From an uncultured Oscillospiraceae bacterium (GTDB taxonomy: Bacteria; Bacillota; Clostridia; Oscillospirales; Ruminococcaceae), in contig CAJUSD010000001.1 in the NCBI GenBank assembly GCA_910589145.1, positions 1-64,000 on the forward strand: 64,000 bases of DNA, read 5' to 3'. The notes beneath the pieces are model-generated. The model was not told where the DNA came from, searched no databases, and saw only the letters and a program-made list of their open reading frames with translations. How positions within the stretch are numbered: the stretch's first letter is position 1; every line of letters starts with the position of its first letter. This document shows, one piece after another, positions 50,142 to 59,091 of the stretch. The translations under genes and the position numbers were made by a program.

Positions 50142-51647
50142 ATGTTTCAATGGCTGACAAACAGTTTTATACATGTTCTTTTTATGTCAGTTTCCGCAGG
50201 TTGGACAATCCTGTTTGTAATTGTAATACGGCTGCTCTTGTCCCGTATCCCAAAAAGAATTATTTATCCGCTTTGGGCAGTTGTTATATTCCGTTTGTGC
50301 TGTCCCTTTTCCCTTCAAAGTCTGTATAGCCTGTTCCCCTCTGTATTAACCACCCCTGCAAGGATAATACAGGCTCCTCTAAGCGAACCAGGAACAGATC
50401 TTTTATTAGATAATGAAATCCTATCCCCCAGTCTAACTATGGCGGCATCCAATTTGTCAAATAAGTGGAACTGGATGCTGTTTTTTGCAGTAATATGGGC
50501 TGCGGGCATGTGTGTGCTCCTTCTTTATGGAGGCATCCAAACCTGGAAGTTTTCCCGCCAGCTGCGTTCCCTGGAATCCGTTAAGATAAATGATATACCA
50601 ATTCCTGTCTCATACCTGCCCGCCGGAGTACATTCTACGTTCCTTTTTGGCCTGTGTTGTCCACGTATTTACCTTCCAAAAGGTCTTTCTTCCAAAGAAA
50701 CGGAATACATACTAACCCATGAACTTTCTCATCTGCGCCGGGGCGACCATATTGTGAAGCCCTTTTTCTGGATTTTAGTCTGTGTCCATTGGATAAACCC
50801 TTTCGTATGGCTGGCTTTTTATCTATTTGAATCCGATGTAGAGCGAAGCTGTGATGAGCGGGTTCTTCTCCGAATGATATCTGGTTCCCATTCCGGGAAA
50901 TCTCTTTCAGAAATCAAAAAGGAATACGCCTCTGTCCTTTTACAAATGTCATCCAAGCGCCGTTTTGCCGCTGGTTATCCCCTTGCCTTGGGGGAAAACA
51001 GCGTTAAAGGCAGAATCCAGGGCATCCTCCAATATAAAAAAACCAAACTTTGGGTTTCTGTCCTTGCTGCTGCAACTGTGGCAGCAGTAGGGATTGGTCT
51101 TGCTTTAAATCCTGCATCGGAAGGAGCTGCCCAAACACAGCACTCTATTGATTTTACCACAAATGACGGCAAAGTATTTTCTGTAGACCTTTCTCTGCCA
51201 AACAATCTTTCTCTTGACAGAGAAGACGCCACAGATTCAGCGCTTTCCTCTTTTGTAATAACCTATCAAAAAGAAACTGTTGGAAGCCTGCGTATTTATC
51301 CCTTTGCTACTGATAATGCAGAGGATTTACAATCGGTAGACACCAGCTCTGAAAACCTCCCTATGCAGATTTATGCGACAATTGCCCTCTCCGGCCATGT
51401 GGATTATCAAAACGGCTATGAAGTGGTTTTATCTACCAATACTTTGTGCAGCGCTGTCTGCCGCCCCCTTATTCATGAGATAGAGAATTACGCCGGCAAT
51501 ACCCCTGACGCTCCATGGAGTGAACATGACTGTGTGCTTGCCTATGATTTAGCCGGAAAACCCTATTTCCTTGTTCTGTTTTTTGATGCGGACATTATTT
51601 CTCCCCAACAATTAAAGGAAGTTGCCAAGAGTGTTTCTTTTTTATAA
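50142..51647 (+). CDS. M56 family (BlaR1-like) membrane metallopeptidase
   Basis: The 501-residue protein has about four membrane segments and the zinc site HELSHLRRGDH (His193-His197), with a downstream ESDVERSCDERVL motif providing the third ligand. It should cleave the BlaI-type repressor in response to a signal. After about residue 330 there is no penicillin-binding domain. Instead there is a secreted-side domain of about 170 residues opening SIDFTTNDGKVFSVDL, so the signal is probably not a beta-lactam bound covalently. The target genes of the pair beyond autoregulation are not visible. Confidence 0.9.
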   Translation: MFQWLTNSFIHVLFMSVSAGWTILFVIVIRLLLSRIPKRIIYPLWAVVIFRLCCPFSLQSLYSLFPSVLTTPARIIQAPLSEPGTDLLLDNEILSPSLTMAASNLSNKWNWMLFFAVIWAAGMCVLLLYGGIQTWKFSRQLRSLESVKINDIPIPVSYLPAGVHSTFLFGLCCPRIYLPKGLSSKETEYILTHELSHLRRGDHIVKPFFWILVCVHWINPFVWLAFYLFESDVERSCDERVLLRMISGSHSGKSLSEIKKEYASVLLQMSSKRRFAAGYPLALGENSVKGRIQGILQYKKTKLWVSVLAAATVAAVGIGLALNPASEGAAQTQHSIDFTTNDGKVFSVDLSLPNNLSLDREDATDSALSSFVITYQKETVGSLRIYPFATDNAEDLQSVDTSSENLPMQIYATIALSGHVDYQNGYEVVLSTNTLCSAVCRPLIHEIENYAGNTPDAPWSEHDCVLAYDLAGKPYFLVLFFDADIISPQQLKEVAKSVSFL

Positions 51648-51694
51648 ACTCTTCTGAAAAAATGTAAAGAAGATATCTGATTTGTGACAGGATG

Positions 51695-51723
51695 TTGCAA
51701 AAACCTTGATTTCGTACTAAAAT
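51695..51723 (+). promoter_or_regulatory. Promoter of the second MATE gene
   Basis: TTGCAA (51695-51700), 17 bases and TAAAAT (51718-51723), giving a leader of about 235 bases before the start codon. Confidence 0.55.
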
Positions 51724-51729
51724 GATGGA

Positions 51730-51965
51730 CATAAATTATAATTGCTGCTTTTTACATTCTCAGGCTGATCGATTCAGGTATCCATTATCGCAAACTTCCA
51801 GGTTTGTTAAATTCTGGCGGACTGCGTTCAGCAGGGTTCCCAGTTCCGTTCTGCTGTTCAATCCTGCGGTTAACAGGGTCCTGTTAAGGAAAGCCCCCTT
51901 GACCTCAAATCCTTTTTCTTTTGTTTTTTGACTGTGAATTGCGGCAAAGAGAAGAAGGTTATTAC
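51730..51965 (+). other. Long structured leader before the second MATE gene
   Basis: The leader contains CAAAC/GTTTG around TTCCAG, AGCAG/CTGCT, and TTAACAGG/CCTGTTAA, followed by a C/T-rich stretch ending in T runs before the SD. It does not match a riboswitch class I can name. It could be a regulated leader. Confidence 0.35.
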
Positions 51966-53372
51966 ATGGCGTTATCATTGAAATCCTATTTCTCCCCTGC
52001 ATCATTAGTACCGGAATCCCGACGTTTAGGCGATCTCCCCAAAACAATCCCCGCCCTAAAAACAGTTGCCAAAGTAGCGGCCCCTGCTGTAGCTGAAATG
52101 ATATTAGTTTCAATTATCTCCTCGGTAGACAGTATGATGGTCAGCACTATGGGGCCAACAGCGATTGCAGCGGTAGGCATTACTGACCAGCCGCGTATGA
52201 TTACTCTGGCGGCTGTCAATTCCCTGAATGCAGCAGTCACAACCATAGTCGCCCGCCGGAAAGGGCAGGACGATCAGGACGGTGCAAACCGCTGTTTAAC
52301 CCAGGCACTAATCGTTTGCCTGATTCTAGTACTTGTTTTAGCATCGTTATGCTTTACATTTGCACGTCCAATTCTGCTGTTCGCTGGCGCACAGCCGGAT
52401 GTTATTGATATGGGGGTTACATATCTGCGGATCATTCTGTTTGGGGTAGTTTTTACGGCTCTCAGTCTGACAATGACCGCATCTCAGCGCGGTGTAGGCA
52501 ACACTCGAATCTCTATGGTTACAAATATGACCGCCAATATTGTAAACGTAATATTTAACTACCTGTTAATCGGAGGGAATTTGGGATTTCCGCGTCTGGG
52601 AATTGCCGGAGCGGCGTTAGCAACTTCTATTGGTAATTTTGTTGCTTTTGTTATGGCTCTCTACTCTGTAACAAGGCCCAACGGATTTCTGCGGTTAAGG
52701 CTGCGGCAGAAATGGGGGTTTGATAAGGAAACTATGAAAAATATCGCCAATATTGGTTCTGGCACTTTGGTAGATCAGGCTTGTGCCAGGGTTGGATTTT
52801 TCATTAATTCCAAGCTTATCGCCAGTTTGGGGACAATTCCCTATGCAACCCATCTAATTTGTATGCACGTTATCAATCTTTCCTTCTCCTGCGGCGACGG
52901 TCTGAGCATTGCCGCAACTTCCCTAGTAGGGCAGAACCTTGGGCGGGAAAGGCCGGATTTGTCCCTGCTGTATGGAAAAATGTGTCAAAGAGTCGCCTTC
53001 TGCTTTTCGGTTGTGCTAATGGCCTTTTTCCTTCTTGCCCGCCATCCTATTATTGGATTATTCTCCGACGATCCTGTCATTTTGGAACTAGGCGGAAAGA
53101 TTATGTTTTTTGTTGTTATCATCTGCCTGGTCCAGATTTCACAGGTGGTCTTTACCGGATGTCTGCGCGGCGCCGGCGACACCAAATATGTGGCGATGGT
53201 TTCCTTTATTAGTATTACAATCCTGCGCCCATCCCTGACCTGGTCTATGGCGTATTGGCTGGGATGGGGGCTTATTGGTGCATGGTTTGCTTTCCTTCTT
53301 GACCAATGCGTTCGATTCAGTTTGGTATTTCGCCGTTTTGCTTCCGGAAAATGGGCAGAAATCCGTTTTTAA
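51966..53372 (+). CDS. MATE family efflux transporter (second copy)
   Basis: The 468-residue membrane protein has 12 helices with ISSVDSMMVSTMGPTAIAAVGI in helix 1 and a middle GAQPDVIDMGVTYLRIILFG, the usual MATE pattern. GTLVDQACARVGFFINSKL and VFTGCLRGAGDTKYV are in the second half. It is distinct from the copy at 45268. The ATG at 51966 has GAAGAAGG seven bases upstream and is preferred to the earlier ATG at 51921. No neighbour indicates the exported compound. Confidence 0.93.
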   Translation: MALSLKSYFSPASLVPESRRLGDLPKTIPALKTVAKVAAPAVAEMILVSIISSVDSMMVSTMGPTAIAAVGITDQPRMITLAAVNSLNAAVTTIVARRKGQDDQDGANRCLTQALIVCLILVLVLASLCFTFARPILLFAGAQPDVIDMGVTYLRIILFGVVFTALSLTMTASQRGVGNTRISMVTNMTANIVNVIFNYLLIGGNLGFPRLGIAGAALATSIGNFVAFVMALYSVTRPNGFLRLRLRQKWGFDKETMKNIANIGSGTLVDQACARVGFFINSKLIASLGTIPYATHLICMHVINLSFSCGDGLSIAATSLVGQNLGRERPDLSLLYGKMCQRVAFCFSVVLMAFFLLARHPIIGLFSDDPVILELGGKIMFFVVIICLVQISQVVFTGCLRGAGDTKYVAMVSFISITILRPSLTWSMAYWLGWGLIGAWFAFLLDQCVRFSLVFRRFASGKWAEIRF

Positions 53373-53563
53373 TCCTATTATTATTTTCCATTTTCTGTGA
53401 AATTGACTGAAAAATTCTCCCTTTCTACTTGCAGTTCCGTAGAAAAAAGATTAAAATGGATGTAACACACGAAACATTTTTTGACTGCTTGCAGCGACTC
53501 TGCTAAAGGTTACAGGGGGGTTATCAGGTTTCGAGGTGTAATATATCTAACGGGGGTCATACT

Positions 53564-54601
53564 ATGCTGAAAAATTTGAACCAGAACACAGAATTCTCTG
53601 TTTTAGGGCTAGGTGAAGTTATGCTCCGCCTTTCTCCTGAAGGGAAAGAACGTATCTCCCAATGCGAGGCTTTTGAAAAAAGAGTCGGCGGCTCGGAACT
53701 GAACGTGGTTTCCGGCATCTCCCTTTTGGGGCTTCATACTGGTATTGTCACCAAGCTCCCCGACAACGAAATCGGAAAGTTTGTTGTCAATCGCGTTCGG
53801 TTTAGCGGCGTCAGCGACGATTATATTGTTTTTGACCGCAGCGGCGAATCCAGGCTGGGTGTTTATTACTACGAAATTGGTGCGCATCCCAGAAAATCCA
53901 CGGTTGTGTATGACCGCGCTAACTCTTCAATCAACACTCTGAATATTGACGAAATTCCAGAATCCATCTATTCCAGCACACAGATTTTCCATGTCAGCGG
54001 TATCACCCTTGCTTTAAGCGAAAACATCCGTAAAGTTGCCATAGAAATGATTAAACGCTTTAAAGCCCATGGTGTAAAGATTTCCTTTGATGTAAACTAC
54101 CGCGCCACCCTCTGGGATGAAGATACTGCACGGGATGTTATCAACGAAATCCTTCCCTATTTAAATATCCTCTTTATTTCCGAGGAAACTTCCCGCCGTA
54201 TGATGCAGAAGACTGGAACTATGGAAGATATTATGCGCAGCTATTGCGAAGGCAACAATATTGAAGTGGTTGCATCTACACGCAGGACTGTACTTAGCCC
54301 AACCCGCCATTCCTGGGATTCTACACTGTATTCTCGCAGAGAGGATAAGTTCTACTCTGAACCTGGATACAGCGATATTGAAGTGGTTGACCGTATTGGA
54401 AGCGGAGATGCATACTTGGCAGGCGTTTTGTTTGGTCTGCTGAAATTCGGGGATTATATGGAAGCTGTTAGGTTTGGCAATGCTATGGCGGCTGTGAAGA
54501 ATACCATTCCTGGAGATATGCCTGTCAGCGACTTTAAGGAAATTACGAAAATTATTGCAAACCATAACAGCACTGGCCCTGTCAGCGAAATGAACCGGTA
54601 A
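53564..54601 (+). CDS. PfkB family sugar kinase, KDG kinase-like
   Basis: The 345-residue protein has the ribokinase fold with GLGEVMLRLSPEG near the start, RVGGSELNVVSGISLLG (PfkB signature 1 region), KISFDVNYRATLW as the central strand, and the catalytic DRIGSGDAYLAGVLFGL near residues 276-292, with the base Asp at about 282. The closest by eye are 2-dehydro-3-deoxygluconate kinases, which phosphorylate KDG made from unsaturated uronates. That would link it to the lyase island 20 kb away, but a different ketose substrate is possible. The SD GGGGG precedes the ATG. It is monocistronic. Confidence 0.85.
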   Translation: MLKNLNQNTEFSVLGLGEVMLRLSPEGKERISQCEAFEKRVGGSELNVVSGISLLGLHTGIVTKLPDNEIGKFVVNRVRFSGVSDDYIVFDRSGESRLGVYYYEIGAHPRKSTVVYDRANSSINTLNIDEIPESIYSSTQIFHVSGITLALSENIRKVAIEMIKRFKAHGVKISFDVNYRATLWDEDTARDVINEILPYLNILFISEETSRRMMQKTGTMEDIMRSYCEGNNIEVVASTRRTVLSPTRHSWDSTLYSRREDKFYSEPGYSDIEVVDRIGSGDAYLAGVLFGLLKFGDYMEAVRFGNAMAAVKNTIPGDMPVSDFKEITKIIANHNSTGPVSEMNR

Positions 54602-54609
54602 AGAAAAAA

Positions 54610-54680
54610 CATATCTGCGGGCACAGACTTCGATGCGTATAACCTGGAACAACGGAATTGTTTCGGGGAGGGGTAAAATC
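54610..54680 (+). repeat. Dispersed intergenic repeat, degraded copy H
   Basis: The 384-base gap 54602-54985 opens with ATCTGCGGGCACAGACTTCG followed by ATGCGTATAACCTGG, the left block of the repeat family. The remainder to the terminator at 54864 has no recognisable feature. Confidence 0.4.
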
Positions 54681-54863
54681 GGGAATGAAACCAGTTTAAA
54701 AGGAACGGTCCCTTATGCCGGGCTTTTCTGCTGCGGCTGAGTTTGACAAACCTGAACCTTTTCTCTGGCAGACAACCGGCAAACTGTAAGTTTGCTATGA
54801 TGATGTCCCTAAAACAGAAATTCATACAATTTAGAAAGCTTTTCGTCCAACTCATATTAATCT

Positions 54864-54902
54864 AAAGCCCGCCAACTGTCCAGCCAGTTGGCGGGCTTTT
54901 TT
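54864..54902 (+). terminator. Strong terminator downstream of the sugar kinase
   Basis: GCCCGCCAACTG and CAGTTGGCGGGC form a perfect stem with a six-base loop and a T run of six. The AAA/TTT extension would let it work in both directions. Confidence 0.85.
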
Positions 54903-54985
54903 CTGCTGAAACATCTATGCAGGACACATAAAAGCCCTGTCCGCCACATAATCATAACCTGACAGGATAACAAGGGGAGAAAGGA

Positions 54986-57676
54986 ATGGTTCATGTGACA
55001 GCAGTACAGGAACAGCAAAAAACAATCCAACCCCCGCTCCTAATGAAAGCGGGGCTGACCGAAGCGCAGGCAAAAGAAAAACTGATCCAATTTGGAAGTA
55101 ACCGGTTGGCGTCTGGAAAAAAGAAAAACGCCTGCCTATTATTTTTTTCACAGTTTAAAGACCTTCTAATCATCATCCTGCTGATATCAACGGGAATCTC
55201 GGTATTAATGGGAGAAATTACAGAAGCAATAGCAATTATAACGATTGTATTCCTCAATGCAATCCTTGGTTTTTTACAGGAATACCGAACGGAGCGGACT
55301 TTGGAAGCAATGAAACAGTTGGCAGCTCCAGAAGCGCAGGTTATTCGCGACGGAAGGATTCAGGCAATCCCTGCAGACCAGTTAGTTCCCGGTGATGTAA
55401 TCGTCTTAAAAGCAGGATGCCGGATTCCGGCTGATGCAGTACTGTTGGAAGCGGAAGGGCTGGCGGCAGATGAATCCCTGATAACAGGAGAATCCGCGCC
55501 AGTCTCAAAACAGGCGGCAGCAGCTTCGGCACTGAGAAATCCTCCATCCGGCCCAAACCGTCCTGATATGGTATATATGGGAACAACTCTTACAAAGGGA
55601 CGCGGCCTGGCGTATATTACAGTGACAGGTATGGCGACAGAGATGGGAAAAATCGCCGGCATGCTCCATTCTATCGAGGCTGAGACAACTCCCTTACAGA
55701 AAAAACTGGACCAACTGGGAAAGTATATGGCAATCGGCTGTGTTGGAGTTTGTGCAGTCGTCTCTTTGACAGGAATACTTCGTGGGGAGCCAATATTGGA
55801 TATGGTAATTACCGGGCTGTCATTATCTGTGGCAGCCATACCGGAAGGTCTTCCTGCCATTGTAACAATTACCCTTGCTTTGGCAATGGGACGGATATTG
55901 AAGAAAAATGCCCTGATTCGTCAGCTCCACGCAGTAGAAACCCTTGGCTGCGCCAATGTCATCTGTTCCGATAAAACAGGAACTCTCACGGAAAACAAAA
56001 TGACGGTAAAGGAAATCCTTCTGTATGACCGTTCTTATTCTATTGAAAGCGGAAAACTGCGCACATCAGACCGTTCCTCCCCTGTTGCCAGCGAACCTCT
56101 CCAACAGCTTTTACAGGCAGCGGTTTTGTGTAATGATGCGGAAATGTTCACTGAATCAGGCAAAGGAGATCCCCTTCATCCTATATATAGTTATACTGGC
56201 GACCCTACAGAAACAGCCTTGTTAGCCGCCGGAGCTGCCGCAGGATTAACCCGGCCAAAGCTGAAGCAGCAATGGATGCGCTGTGGAGAAATTCCTTTTG
56301 ACTCCCAGCGGAAGATGATGTCTGTAACAGTAAAAAATGCCTCCGGGGTACGGTATACCTATGTAAAAGGCGCACCGGACTATCTTCTCAACCGATGTAC
56401 TAAATGCTGGACTTCTTCCGGCATACAGCCTATGAACCCAACAATGAAAAAACATATTCTGGCCCAAAACCTGGGGCTTGGCGAGAAGGCTATGCGGGTA
56501 TTGGGCTTTGCCCTCCGGGAGAGTTCCGGCGATAAGCCGGAGGAAACAGGTCTTACCTTTTTGGGACTCAGCGGGATGATTGACCCACCCCGCCGGGAAG
56601 CTTTCCGTGCAGTAAAATTATGCCGTCAGGCCGGAATCCGTCCAGTAATGATTTCCGGCGACCATAAAAATACAGCTTGTGCAGTAGCCAAACAATTAGA
56701 TATCCTGCGGGAAGGCGACAACATATACACAGGTGCAGAGCTGGATTCTATGGCCGATGAAGCCCTCCGCGACGCAGTAAAGACGGCAAGCGTATTTGCC
56801 CGTGTCAATCCTGGGCATAAACTGCGGATTGTCCGCGCCTTAAAGCAAAACGGTAAAGTAGTCGCTATGACTGGGGACGGTGTAAACGATGCTCCTGCTG
56901 TTAAAGAAGCCAACATCGGGGTAGCGATGGGACAGAACGGAACCGATGTAACACGTGAAGCCGCTGCCCTTATCCTGCTGGACGACAACTTTGCAACACT
57001 GGTAAGCGCCGTAGAAGAAGGACGGGTGATTTACCGGAACATCCGAAAATCCATACGTTATCTATTGTCTTGCAACATTGGGGAAGTTTTGACCATGTTT
57101 GCAGGGATGCTTATGGGACTGCCAGTTGCCCTTTTGCCCATACAAATTCTACTGGTAAACCTGGCAACCGACGGCCTGCCTGCGATTGCCCTGGGTTTGG
57201 AACCGCCCAGCAAGGATATTATGAAGGAAAAGCCCCGCAACACAAACGATTCTGTTTTCTCTGACGGGCTGTTGTCTACCATCCTGTTTCGAGGGTGTTT
57301 GATTGGGCTTACAACCTTGTGGGTATTTGTATCGGTTTTAGGGGATGCAGGGCTGGAGTCCGCCCGCACTGCTGCCCTCCTGACCCTCGTTATGACACAA
57401 CTGTTCTATCTTTTTGAATGTAAAGAGGAGCACAAAAATATTTTCCAAATTAACTTTTTCTCTAACCCCCAGCTTATTATGGCGGCGTGCAGTTCTGTTT
57501 TGATTATGGCGCTGGTGGTCTTCTTCCCACCTCTGCAAGGCGTTTTCCGCACCGTTGCACTGACTGGACGGCAGCTCGCCTTTATCTTCCTGTCAAGCTG
57601 TGCCGCGCCGATTTTGTCAGCGGTTTTCTCAGGAGGACGTATTTTTTCAAAAAGGGCGAAAAACACAGAGATGTAA
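54986..57676 (+). CDS. Calcium-transporting-type P-type ATPase
   Basis: The 896-residue membrane pump has the P2 layout: N-terminal cation ATPase domain, the TGES-containing actuator (DESLITGESAPVSKQ), PEGLPAIVTI in the M4 helix (Ca2+ binding), the phosphorylated Asp329 in CSDKTGTLTE, KGAPDYLLNRC in the nucleotide domain, and MTGDGVNDAPAVKEANIG in the hinge, followed by four C-terminal helices. It would export Ca2+ (or Mn2+). The SD AGGGGAG is six bases before ATG 54986. No regulatory partner is adjacent. Confidence 0.94.
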   Translation: MVHVTAVQEQQKTIQPPLLMKAGLTEAQAKEKLIQFGSNRLASGKKKNACLLFFSQFKDLLIIILLISTGISVLMGEITEAIAIITIVFLNAILGFLQEYRTERTLEAMKQLAAPEAQVIRDGRIQAIPADQLVPGDVIVLKAGCRIPADAVLLEAEGLAADESLITGESAPVSKQAAAASALRNPPSGPNRPDMVYMGTTLTKGRGLAYITVTGMATEMGKIAGMLHSIEAETTPLQKKLDQLGKYMAIGCVGVCAVVSLTGILRGEPILDMVITGLSLSVAAIPEGLPAIVTITLALAMGRILKKNALIRQLHAVETLGCANVICSDKTGTLTENKMTVKEILLYDRSYSIESGKLRTSDRSSPVASEPLQQLLQAAVLCNDAEMFTESGKGDPLHPIYSYTGDPTETALLAAGAAAGLTRPKLKQQWMRCGEIPFDSQRKMMSVTVKNASGVRYTYVKGAPDYLLNRCTKCWTSSGIQPMNPTMKKHILAQNLGLGEKAMRVLGFALRESSGDKPEETGLTFLGLSGMIDPPRREAFRAVKLCRQAGIRPVMISGDHKNTACAVAKQLDILREGDNIYTGAELDSMADEALRDAVKTASVFARVNPGHKLRIVRALKQNGKVVAMTGDGVNDAPAVKEANIGVAMGQNGTDVTREAAALILLDDNFATLVSAVEEGRVIYRNIRKSIRYLLSCNIGEVLTMFAGMLMGLPVALLPIQILLVNLATDGLPAIALGLEPPSKDIMKEKPRNTNDSVFSDGLLSTILFRGCLIGLTTLWVFVSVLGDAGLESARTAALLTLVMTQLFYLFECKEEHKNIFQINFFSNPQLIMAACSSVLIMALVVFFPPLQGVFRTVALTGRQLAFIFLSSCAAPILSAVFSGGRIFSKRAKNTEM

Positions 57677-57684
57677 AAGATTGC

Positions 57685-57722
57685 AAAAAAGACCTGTTCC
57701 GTTTGGAAAACAGGTCTTTTTT
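57685..57722. terminator. Bidirectional terminator between the P-type ATPase and the toxin gene
   Basis: A perfect 14-base stem, AAAAAAGACCTGTT with AACAGGTCTTTTTT, lies between converging genes and gives T runs on both strands. Confidence 0.92.
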
Positions 57723-57723
57723 A

Positions 57724-57990
57724 TTACTTATCATTATAATGATTTCGACAGGAAATAATTTCAATGATATTCTCTGTTATATGGTAAACCAATCTGTTTG
57801 TATCATCAATGCGCCGACTCCAATATCCACTTAAATTTTCCCTTAACGGCTCAGGCTTTCCAATTCCTTTATATTTATTTCTTAAAATATCCTGCAATAA
57901 CTGATTGATCCGTTTCAGAGTTTTTTTGTCCTGTGTTTGCCAATATAAATAATCTGCCCACCCTTCCTCTGTAAAGCTGATTTTACTCAT
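57724..57990 (-). CDS. YoeB/Txe family mRNA interferase toxin
   Basis: The 88-residue protein has the RelE-fold YoeB pattern: ISFTEEGWADYLYWQTQDKK, LKRINQLLQDILRN, GIGKPEPLRENLSGYWSRRI and the end RLVYHITENIIEIISCRNHY with the catalytic His/Tyr. YoeB binds ribosomes and cuts mRNA at the A site. The ATG at 57990 overlaps the end of the antitoxin gene by eight bases and has GGAG ten bases upstream. The longer reading to 58011 has no SD. Expression is expected only together with the antitoxin. Confidence 0.93.
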   Translation of the reverse strand: MSKISFTEEGWADYLYWQTQDKKTLKRINQLLQDILRNKYKGIGKPEPLRENLSGYWSRRIDDTNRLVYHITENIIEIISCRNHYNDK

Positions 57991-58258
57991 TCGCCATTTT
58001 CTCCAGCTCATCCATTGTTTTGGTAATGACTCGGCCTTCTTCCAATTGTTTTATACTTCTTTGGAGATGTTTCATATTAGCCTCAGAGTAAAACAAATCT
58101 GAGGCAACTACCTCAAAAGGCAAGCGCCTTTCTCTTACAAACGCTTTTGCAAACATATTTATCGCGGTAGATGTTGTCATCCCTACATCATCGCAAAGGG
58201 CGTCTAATTGCTTTTTTAGTTCTGCATCCATCCGAACACTCAGGGTTGTTTGTGACAT
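57983..58258 (-). CDS. RelB/DinJ-like antitoxin with a YefM-like C-terminal segment
   Basis: The 91-residue protein starts MSQTTLSVRMDAELKKQLDA, the ribbon-helix-helix DNA-binding domain of RelB/DinJ antitoxins, continuing STAINMFAKAFVRERRLPFEV. The last third (EANMKHLQRSIKQLEEGRV, then KTMDELEKM) resembles the toxin-binding tail of YefM, the usual partner of YoeB. It thus joins a DinJ-type operator-binding half to a YefM-like toxin-binding half. The ATG at 58258 has AAAGGAG. The longer start at 58276 overlaps that SD. The promoter is at 58285-58313. Confidence 0.9.
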   Translation of the reverse strand: MSQTTLSVRMDAELKKQLDALCDDVGMTTSTAINMFAKAFVRERRLPFEVVASDLFYSEANMKHLQRSIKQLEEGRVITKTMDELEKMANE

Positions 58259-58284
58259 AAAAATCTCTCCTTTCATTGTCTATC

Positions 58285-58313
58285 ATTATATCATTAAATT
58301 TATTTGTTATCAA
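58285..58313 (-). promoter_or_regulatory. Promoter of the toxin-antitoxin pair
   Basis: Minus strand TTGATA (58308-58313), 17 bases and TATAAT (58285-58290). The palindrome CAATATATTG overlaps the -35 at 58311-58320, and ATTGTAT/ATACAAT arms lie at 58317-58340, suitable for antitoxin autoregulation. Confidence 0.7.
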
Positions 58314-58374
58314 TATATTGTATATAGATTTTCATACAATGTATTTTAAATAGGGAAAATATCTAAATAAAACA

Positions 58375-58410
58375 GAAAGACCTGACTCATTGGGGAGCAG
58401 GTCTTTTTTC
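58375..58410 (-). terminator. Terminator of the cinA operon
   Basis: AGAAAGACCTG and CAGGTCTTTTTTCT pair with an additional CTC/GAG step, 14 bases past the stop codon at 58424. Confidence 0.75.
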
Positions 58411-58423
58411 TTGTATCTGGATT

Positions 58424-59074
58424 TTATTTTTCAGCCGCAAAAATCTTTTCAAAAATCTCTGCTGTTTCTTCTGTCATTCTGCGGGTAGCTGTAAGGCTGC
58501 TGGTAAGGATCAAGCCATTTTTCATTGTGAGCGGGCGTTCCTTCCCTTTTGGGCCAAACATCATCGTCGGTATCCGCTCATCAGGAATCAGCCTTGGACA
58601 AATTGAAGACCCCTTTGTCCCCCAGACAGCGAATTTTGAACAGCAGTTAAACGGGACCTGATGCTCCTGATGGGGCTTTTCCTTCTGCTCGTCAAGGGTA
58701 ACAATACGCATCCCCTCCGGCACAGCCGACCGGCTGTTGTAGCTTTTACATTCCCCTGTCCAATAGGTAATTCTGCCATTGACATTATGTTCCATAGCAA
58801 TATTATCGGGAAGCAGCGCACCATGCTCTTCCCCCAGCTCCCGCATCAGATAGTCAAAGGCAGCCTCCTTATGCTCCACCGGCAGCCGTGCCATTACATA
58901 AAACTGCTTTTTGATCAGAGTAACTGGGTAGACAATATCTCCTTCTTTCACGGAAGCGATGGACGGCATCCGGCTGTGGATGCTTCCATATACCACCTTG
59001 ATAGGGCCTTTATCCCCTGCTTTTTTCAGATTATTTACAATATCCTGGGGCCAATATACAATATAATGCTCCAT
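58424..59074 (-). CDS. Hypothetical protein with PUA/EVE-like N-terminal region
   Basis: The 216-residue protein is not one I recognise. Its first 90 residues alternate short strands (IKVVYGSIHSRM, EGDIVYPVTLIKKQFYVMARL) in a way that resembles PUA/EVE-like domains, which bind nucleic acids or modified bases, but the match is weak. The C-terminal half has paired Cys residues (NCCSKF, SICPRL) and ends in a helix. It is the last gene of a three-gene minus-strand unit behind cinA and a methyltransferase, 17 bases after the latter. AAAGGA lies upstream of the ATG. Confidence 0.7.
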   Translation of the reverse strand: MEHYIVYWPQDIVNNLKKAGDKGPIKVVYGSIHSRMPSIASVKEGDIVYPVTLIKKQFYVMARLPVEHKEAAFDYLMRELGEEHGALLPDNIAMEHNVNGRITYWTGECKSYNSRSAVPEGMRIVTLDEQKEKPHQEHQVPFNCCSKFAVWGTKGSSICPRLIPDERIPTMMFGPKGKERPLTMKNGLILTSSLTATRRMTEETAEIFEKIFAAEK

Positions 59075-59091
59075 CCTTCTTTTCCTTTCTG

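Noticed and set aside
50142..51647. Beta-lactam sensing BlaR1
   Set aside because: The metallopeptidase half is present, but the penicillin-binding motifs (SxxK, SxN, KTG) are not visible in the C-terminal domain.
51760..52113. 117-residue minus-strand frame before the second MATE gene
   Set aside because: It overlaps the leader and start of the MATE gene on the opposite strand, without an SD.
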